A DNA stretch of 64,000 nt from Halobacteriovorax sp. HLS (lineage in GTDB: Bacteria > Bdellovibrionota > Bacteriovoracia > Bacteriovoracales > Bacteriovoracaceae): contig NZ_QOCL01000004.1 in NCBI RefSeq assembly GCF_004006665.1, positions 1 to 64,000 of the forward strand. The letters run 5' to 3'. A program made the position numbers and the translations under genes. The notes under the pieces are model-generated. The model was not told the DNA's origin, made no database searches, and worked only from the letters and a program-made list of their open reading frames with translations. How positions within the stretch are numbered: the first letter of the stretch is position 1; each line of letters begins with the position of its first letter. Below are positions 59,711-64,000 of the stretch, one piece after another.

Positions 59711-62245
59711 ATGAAATATAAAATTGTTTGTGTAGATGATGAACTTGAAATTTTAGATATTTATTCGACTTGTTTAGATTCTAGTGAATTTGAAGTTGTT
59801 ACTTTTTCTGAAGTGGATGAAGCTAAGGAATATGTAAAACTAAATGCTAATTCTATCATTTTTATTTTTTCAGACTTTAGAATGCCCGATCATGATGGTT
59901 TCTCTTTTCGTAGAGATATTCTCTCTTATGCAAGTGAAATACCCTTTGCTTTAATTACAGGTTTCTATGATAAAGAGATGGCAATGGAGGGGATGAACTT
60001 AAATATATGCACCTTCTTAAAAAAACCAATCGATTTTGATGAGATACATAAACTTATCTCAACTCTAGGGCAAAAGAGACTTTCAGTTTTAAATGAAGAT
60101 TACGAAATGGTTACTTCATTTATTGAAGAATCGTATCCGATGTTAGATGAAATTGAGAATCTAATATTAAACCTTGAAAGTGACCCACATGATATCAATT
60201 CCCTTAATACGTATTTTAGATTGCTTCATACTATTAAAGGGACCTCTTCTTGCGTAGGCCTTCAATCAATCCCTGCATATACTCATCGATATGAGGATCT
60301 AGTCACGGCCTTAAAGAATGGCAATATTAAAGTATCTCAAAAAGTCATTAATACACTTCTTGTTGGTCTTGATGAACTTAAGTATATGTTTAACAGTATA
60401 AAATCCGGAGGGGAATTTGAGTTTGATGTCTCAGAGAAGCTCAAGGTTTTTGATGAGGATTTCTCGTCTGAAGAGACTATACTCGTCTCTAAAGATGATT
60501 CTTCTTCTTCTTCTTCTTCAAGTGCAGGGACCAAGGAGATAAGCAAGACAGAAGAAGAAAAAATTAATGTAAGTGTAGGAGTGTTAGATGAATTTATGGA
60601 GTTCAGTGGTGAATTAACTGTACTACGAAGTTCAGTACTTAAGAGTGCAATGAAGCTTGAAGCAAAGTATACGGGAGACCGTGATATAGAGGTTCTATCC
60701 GAAACTCTTGATGAAATGCATAAGGTTAGTTCTTTATTACAATTTCAAATCACAGAGCTACGTAAGGTGGATATGGAGTCCATCTATAAACCTTTAAAGC
60801 GTGTTATTCGTGATGCTTGTAAATCTTTAAATAAGGATATTGAACTCGTAACAGAAGGTGGTGCTCTTCGGATTGATACAAGTCTTTCTAAGGTTCTCAA
60901 TGGTGCATTAATCCATTTGATTAGAAACGGTGTTGATCATGGTATTGAGATACCGGAAGTCCGAGTCAAGGCAGGTAAGGAGGCCCAGGGACTTATAACT
61001 ATTAAGTCCTTTGAAGAAGGAGAGAATGTCATTGTTGAAATTGAAGATAATGGAAATGGGATGGATGTTTCTAGAATCAAGGCCAAGGCATTAGAGAATA
61101 ATTTATTTACTCAGCAACAGCTAGATCGTATGAGTGATCAAAGAATCTTTTCGTTAATTTTTGAAAGTGGATTTAGTACTGCCGCAGAAGTAACTGACAT
61201 AAGTGGAAGAGGTGTCGGTATGGATATGGTCAAAAGTTCTGTGACTAATGTTGGAGGAAAGATACATATAAACTCAAAACTAGGTGAAGGCTCTAAGTTT
61301 ACTTTAGTTCTGCCAATCCCAAGAAGTGTTTTAATTATAAAATCTTTAATGGTCTCAGTTGGCGATCATAATTTTTGCCTAGCTTTAGAAGACGTCGATG
61401 AAGTTGTTAATTACTGTGGTGAAAAGGATGGAGAGATCATTCACAAGGTTGAGGGAGGCTCTATTTTACGACACCATGGAGAATTAATCCCTTTAGTTGG
61501 TGTAGATAAAATTTTAAATATTGAATCTAATGCGCAAACAAGTGAGATGAATATTGTTATCGTCAAAGGAGAGGGTTTTAAGTATGCAATAATCGTCGAT
61601 GAAATCCATGATATAGAAGAAGTTGTTTGTAAGAAACTATCTAAGCATCTAAAAGGAATATCTTGCTTTCAAGGTGCTACTTTCGTTGGTGATGGAGAAA
61701 TGGCGATGGTCTTAGACCTGTGCGGTTTTGCGGAGTATGCAAATATTAAATTGGATGTTGAAGAAGAATTTGAAGAAGAGTTCGTGAACTTTTCAACTGA
61801 GCAGGAGTTTATGCAATTTAACTTCAGTGAGAAGTCTAACTATGCAATTCCACTTGAAAAAGTCGTCCGCTTAGAGGAGTTCAAAGTAAGCAAGCTCGAA
61901 TACACTGGTAAACTTGCGCTAATTAGATATCGTGATAACGTTTTACCAATTATTGATGTTGAAAAAAGATTAGGTTTTTGCCATTCACAAGATAATTTTA
62001 GAAATAATGAAGTTCTAAAAGTAATCGTTGTTTCTAAGGGAAGTTCTCAGTATGGATTCGTCGTAGACGATATTAAAGATATTGGAGTAACGGAAGAGGA
62101 AATTAACTTCTCTACTTCGGACAGAGACGGAATTAAAGGGACTGTCTATATTAATAATGTGACTGTAAATGTTCTAGATGTTGATCATATTATTGAGAAC
62201 TATAAGAAGCCTGTTCTAAATGAAATTCTTAAGGATGCTGCTTAA
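59711..62245 (+). CDS. Second CheA-type hybrid kinase (REC-Hpt-kinase-CheW-CheW)
   Basis: An 844-residue kinase with the receiver first. REC (1-125) has Asp55 in FSDFRMPD; Hpt (about 135-235) has His173 in LHTIKGTSS. A Ser-rich linker (near residue 264) precedes the dimerisation region (about 280-350). HATPase has LIRNGVDHGIE, IEDNGNGMD and GRGVGMDMVKSSV; then come CheW (about 540-660) and a second CheW-like module (about 690-835). The last module shares RDGI-GT--IN--TV--LDV with the first CheA, so the two kinases are paralogues with REC moved to the other end. The C-terminus is KDAA. Confidence 0.92.
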   Translation: MKYKIVCVDDELEILDIYSTCLDSSEFEVVTFSEVDEAKEYVKLNANSIIFIFSDFRMPDHDGFSFRRDILSYASEIPFALITGFYDKEMAMEGMNLNICTFLKKPIDFDEIHKLISTLGQKRLSVLNEDYEMVTSFIEESYPMLDEIENLILNLESDPHDINSLNTYFRLLHTIKGTSSCVGLQSIPAYTHRYEDLVTALKNGNIKVSQKVINTLLVGLDELKYMFNSIKSGGEFEFDVSEKLKVFDEDFSSEETILVSKDDSSSSSSSSAGTKEISKTEEEKINVSVGVLDEFMEFSGELTVLRSSVLKSAMKLEAKYTGDRDIEVLSETLDEMHKVSSLLQFQITELRKVDMESIYKPLKRVIRDACKSLNKDIELVTEGGALRIDTSLSKVLNGALIHLIRNGVDHGIEIPEVRVKAGKEAQGLITIKSFEEGENVIVEIEDNGNGMDVSRIKAKALENNLFTQQQLDRMSDQRIFSLIFESGFSTAAEVTDISGRGVGMDMVKSSVTNVGGKIHINSKLGEGSKFTLVLPIPRSVLIIKSLMVSVGDHNFCLALEDVDEVVNYCGEKDGEIIHKVEGGSILRHHGELIPLVGVDKILNIESNAQTSEMNIVIVKGEGFKYAIIVDEIHDIEEVVCKKLSKHLKGISCFQGATFVGDGEMAMVLDLCGFAEYANIKLDVEEEFEEEFVNFSTEQEFMQFNFSEKSNYAIPLEKVVRLEEFKVSKLEYTGKLALIRYRDNVLPIIDVEKRLGFCHSQDNFRNNEVLKVIVVSKGSSQYGFVVDDIKDIGVTEEEINFSTSDRDGIKGTVYINNVTVNVLDVDHIIENYKKPVLNEILKDAA
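60499..60519 (+). repeat. TTC trinucleotide repeat (seven units)
   Basis: It encodes a poly-Ser linker between Hpt and kinase regions of the second CheA. Slippage would change the linker length in frame. Confidence 0.8.
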
Positions 62246-62262
62246 TCTTAAGCAGCATCCTT
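62231..62262. terminator. Perfect 15-bp inverted repeat formed by two convergent gene ends
   Basis: AAGGATGCTGCTTAA, TC, TTAAGCAGCATCCTT. The left arm is the last five codons, including stop, of the second cheA; the right arm is the same five codons of the HD-GYP gene on the other strand. It can act as a terminator hairpin in both directions, although flanking T runs are short. Confidence 0.65.
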
Positions 62263-62997
62263 TGCGAAAACACCTTCTACAATTTTTAATTCAAAAGTCT
62301 CAACTCCTTTAGAGTCTTCTTTTGTCATTGCCTTTATAAAGTGTTTAACAAGTTCTGGGTCAAATTGTGAACCTGAAAATTCTTCTAGTTCACTAAATGC
62401 GACTTCGTATGGAAGGCCTTTTCTGTATGGTCTTGTTGAAGTCATAGCATCAAAGGTATCAGCGATTAATATTATTCGTGAAAAAAGGGGAATATTTTCT
62501 CCGGCAAGCCCATCAGGGTAACCTCTTCCATCATATCTTTCATGGTGGTGTTTGGCATATGTTGCTATATCTTGAAAATATTTAAAGTCTGTTAGAATTT
62601 CAGCAGTCATACTCGGGTGAGCTTTCATTTTAAGAAACTCTTCTTCTGTAAGTCTTGCGGGCTTCATTAGAACTGCATCAGGAACACCAATTTTTCCAAT
62701 ATCATGAAATAAAGCTGACATTTCTAACTCATACATCTCTTCAGGATTTAACCCTAGTTCCTGGCCAAGAGTTACACTATAGAATGCTACCCTCATACTA
62801 TGACCGTAAGTATAATTATCCTTCGCATCTAGAGCACGCAGCATAGTTTTAACGGCCATCTCGCACATTTCTCTTTGTTGATCTCGCAACTCTCTAACTT
62901 GTTTAACAAGATCAAGCATCGCTACATTAGCGATTACATTTTGTAATGAAATGACGTTATCTTTCTTTTTTTCCATAATATAGCTCTTTGCTCGCAT
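62248..62997 (-). CDS. HD-GYP domain phosphodiesterase
   Basis: A 249-residue cytosolic protein. The HD-GYP domain (about 45-230) has His66, the HDIGKIG motif (98-104), His127 in KAHP, HHHERYDGRGYPDG (150-163) with the GYP triplet, and DTFDAMTSTRPYR. These enzymes usually hydrolyse c-di-GMP. It has no receiver domain of its own. An alternative start at Met8 (62976) is plausible, because a TATAAA box lies 12 nt ahead of the first ATG. The C-terminus is AKDAA, and the gene faces the second cheA tail to tail. Confidence 0.92.
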   Translation of the reverse strand: MRAKSYIMEKKKDNVISLQNVIANVAMLDLVKQVRELRDQQREMCEMAVKTMLRALDAKDNYTYGHSMRVAFYSVTLGQELGLNPEEMYELEMSALFHDIGKIGVPDAVLMKPARLTEEEFLKMKAHPSMTAEILTDFKYFQDIATYAKHHHERYDGRGYPDGLAGENIPLFSRIILIADTFDAMTSTRPYRKGLPYEVAFSELEEFSGSQFDPELVKHFIKAMTKEDSKGVETFELKIVEGVFAKDAA

Positions 62998-63044
62998 TGA
63001 GTTTATTTTATAGCGTGCTTATGAATTATCGTAATATTGAGTAA

Positions 63045-63079
63045 AAACCTTTAGATTTATCGGTGAGCTTCAAAGGTTT
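63045..63079. other. Inverted repeat in the 62998-63228 intergenic region
   Basis: AAACCTTT and AAAGGTTT are separated by 19 nt. A second small hairpin, TCTACT-TCTGAG-AGTAGA, lies at 63129-63146. The 231-nt region should hold the promoters of the HD-GYP and SpoIIE-like genes. No convincing -35/-10 pair for the rightward gene was found. Confidence 0.4.
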
Positions 63080-63228
63080 CAGTAGGTTAGGGTGGTCTTG
63101 TTATTTTATTTAGTGCCAAAGATTTGGGTCTACTTCTGAGAGTAGAATTTTACCTAACTATTCAAAATTAATGAAGCTTGTTAGACTTAAAGTATCGGAA
63201 TTAGGTATTAAATTAGAAATAGGAAAAT

Positions 63229-64000
63229 ATGAAAAAAATCGTAGTCGTCTCATGTGAAGATGAAATCAAAAAGTACTTTTCAAGTCTCGAAAATAATTAC
63301 ATTTGTGAAGTTATTCCTTTTAACTATGAGCAAAGTCATGTTTTTGAAAACCTATTAAGTGACGATGAGGCGCTGATTATTCTTTCTATTCGTAAGTGGG
63401 AAGTTTTCAAAAGTTTTTTAGATAATAATCGAATGAGGATAAACGGTACAATTGTAATCGCTGGTGTAAGTACTGAGTTAGATCAAAAAGTTGTTAAAGA
63501 CCTTTGCAAGGTTGATCGCTTTATAAAAGGAGTTATTAACACTGATCTCGATATAGAACTCAATTATCCATGGTTCAATCTACTTGTTAACCCTACATTT
63601 TCTGGAATAGACCAAGACGAATTAGAAGTCGTTGGTGCCAATATTGATACAATTGTCTCGAGCGCAATTGTTGAACTGGAAAGGCTTAAGACAATTCATG
63701 AAAAACTCGTACCTATTAGAGAAGAAAAATTTAAGGGCCTAAGTGCTATAAGTAAGTTTGGAGCTGGTGAAAGTGCTGGAGGGGAATTCTTTGATGTTCT
63801 TTCCAATGATAAGGAAGTACTTATGCTTGTTGCTCGTTCGCGGTCTTATCTTGTCTCTAGTATGATAATGGGACAATTTGACGAGCTTAGAAGTGTTCAA
63901 AATTTTAATAATGATAAAATTACTGAGTATATTGAAAACGTTCAAAATGAAATTGCACAGGCCAAGCTAAAAGAAGAGAAGAGAAAGTTAGACTTACTCT
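63229..64000 (+). CDS. SpoIIE/RsbU-like phosphatase with receiver-like N-terminus (cut by window edge)
   Basis: The frame is open from ATG 63229 (AGGAAA upstream) to the window end, at least 257 residues. Residues 1-125 look like a receiver fold (KKIVVVSCEDEIKKYF...) but lack a clear acidic pocket. After a helical linker, KFKGLSAISKFGAGESAGGEFFDVL resembles the opening of PP2C-type SpoIIE domains (family GGDFYD). VLMLVARSRSYLVSSMIMGQFDELR then follows, where the metal-binding Asp would be expected. The phosphatase domain would continue beyond the window. It is next to the HD-GYP gene, transcribed divergently. Confidence 0.7.
   Translation, partial: MKKIVVVSCEDEIKKYFSSLENNYICEVIPFNYEQSHVFENLLSDDEALIILSIRKWEVFKSFLDNNRMRINGTIVIAGVSTELDQKVVKDLCKVDRFIKGVINTDLDIELNYPWFNLLVNPTFSGIDQDELEVVGANIDTIVSSAIVELERLKTIHEKLVPIREEKFKGLSAISKFGAGESAGGEFFDVLSNDKEVLMLVARSRSYLVSSMIMGQFDELRSVQNFNNDKITEYIENVQNEIAQAKLKEEKRKLDLL

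Overview
The window is AT-rich bacterial chromosome, densely packed with genes. Gene content suggests a predatory member of the Bdellovibrionota, most like the Bacteriovorax/Halobacteriovorax group. This rests on general family knowledge and was not tested by alignment. Supporting signs are the many exported proteins with no obvious relatives, several secreted or oligopeptide-degrading proteases (S1, HExxH, M28, M3), a nucleotide-translocase-like transporter, a SUV3-type RNA helicase, a PrkA kinase and a large chemosensory locus with soluble receptors. No prophage, CRISPR array, toxin island or rRNA operon was seen. The only mobile DNA is the tail of an ISL3-family transposase cut by the left edge, beside a tRNA-His gene.

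Layout. 1-2060: IS remnant, tRNA-His(GTG) with promoter and terminator, an exported beta-rich protein, a HAD phosphatase. 2089-10203: PrkA kinase, an SUMF1-like membrane protein with an overlapping lipoprotein, and a leftward operon rhodanese - nadA - cysteine desulfurase - degenerate 5'-nucleotidase-like lipoprotein (NAD synthesis and Fe-S supply). 10307-12162: a ParA/ParB pair with a good promoter and two stem-loops in its leader. 12217-18996: exported protein, glutamate dehydrogenase, S1 protease, a stand-alone ComM-type ChlI domain, pfkA and gpmI. 19033-22909: a TPR plus beta-barrel outer-membrane protein divergent from a FecR-domain protein, then a lipoprotein behind a near-perfect sigma-54 promoter. 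23019-32858: acyl-CoA dehydrogenase, possible nuclease-fold protein, THUMP methyltransferase, aminoglycoside/homoserine-kinase-like protein, ahcY, rpiB, membrane protein, metalloprotease, glycosyltransferase, DCC thiol protein. 32881-43528: repeat-containing exported protein, a DtxR-family regulator, glycosyltransferase, nucleotide-translocase-like transporter, M3 oligopeptidase, saccharopine dehydrogenase, nitronate monooxygenase and M28 aminopeptidase. 43577-48623: a SUV3 helicase - DUF455 ferritin-like - ATP-grasp operon, then a class II aldolase.

48707-64000 is a chemosensory/phosphorelay locus: an acidic single-pass membrane protein, a CheA-REC hybrid, CheW, a soluble receptor with two PAS domains duplicated in tandem, CheB, an Hpt protein with a secretion-ATPase-like N-terminus, a leftward wHTH/ABC1-kinase pair, Hpt-REC, a REC-Hpt-CheA hybrid, an HD-GYP protein and the start of a SpoIIE-like phosphatase. 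There are four Hpt domains and three REC domains besides CheB. No separate CheY, CheR or CheZ is visible here.

Two features deserve most attention. First, a long stem-loop covers the start codon of the first cheA. Second, the second cheA and the convergent HD-GYP gene share an identical last 15 nt, forming a perfect inverted repeat and giving both proteins an Ala-Ala C-terminus. The SUV3/DUF455/ATP-grasp operon is the best candidate for an undescribed enzymatic system. Six convergent gene pairs overlap at their 3' ends, so the genome is unusually compact.
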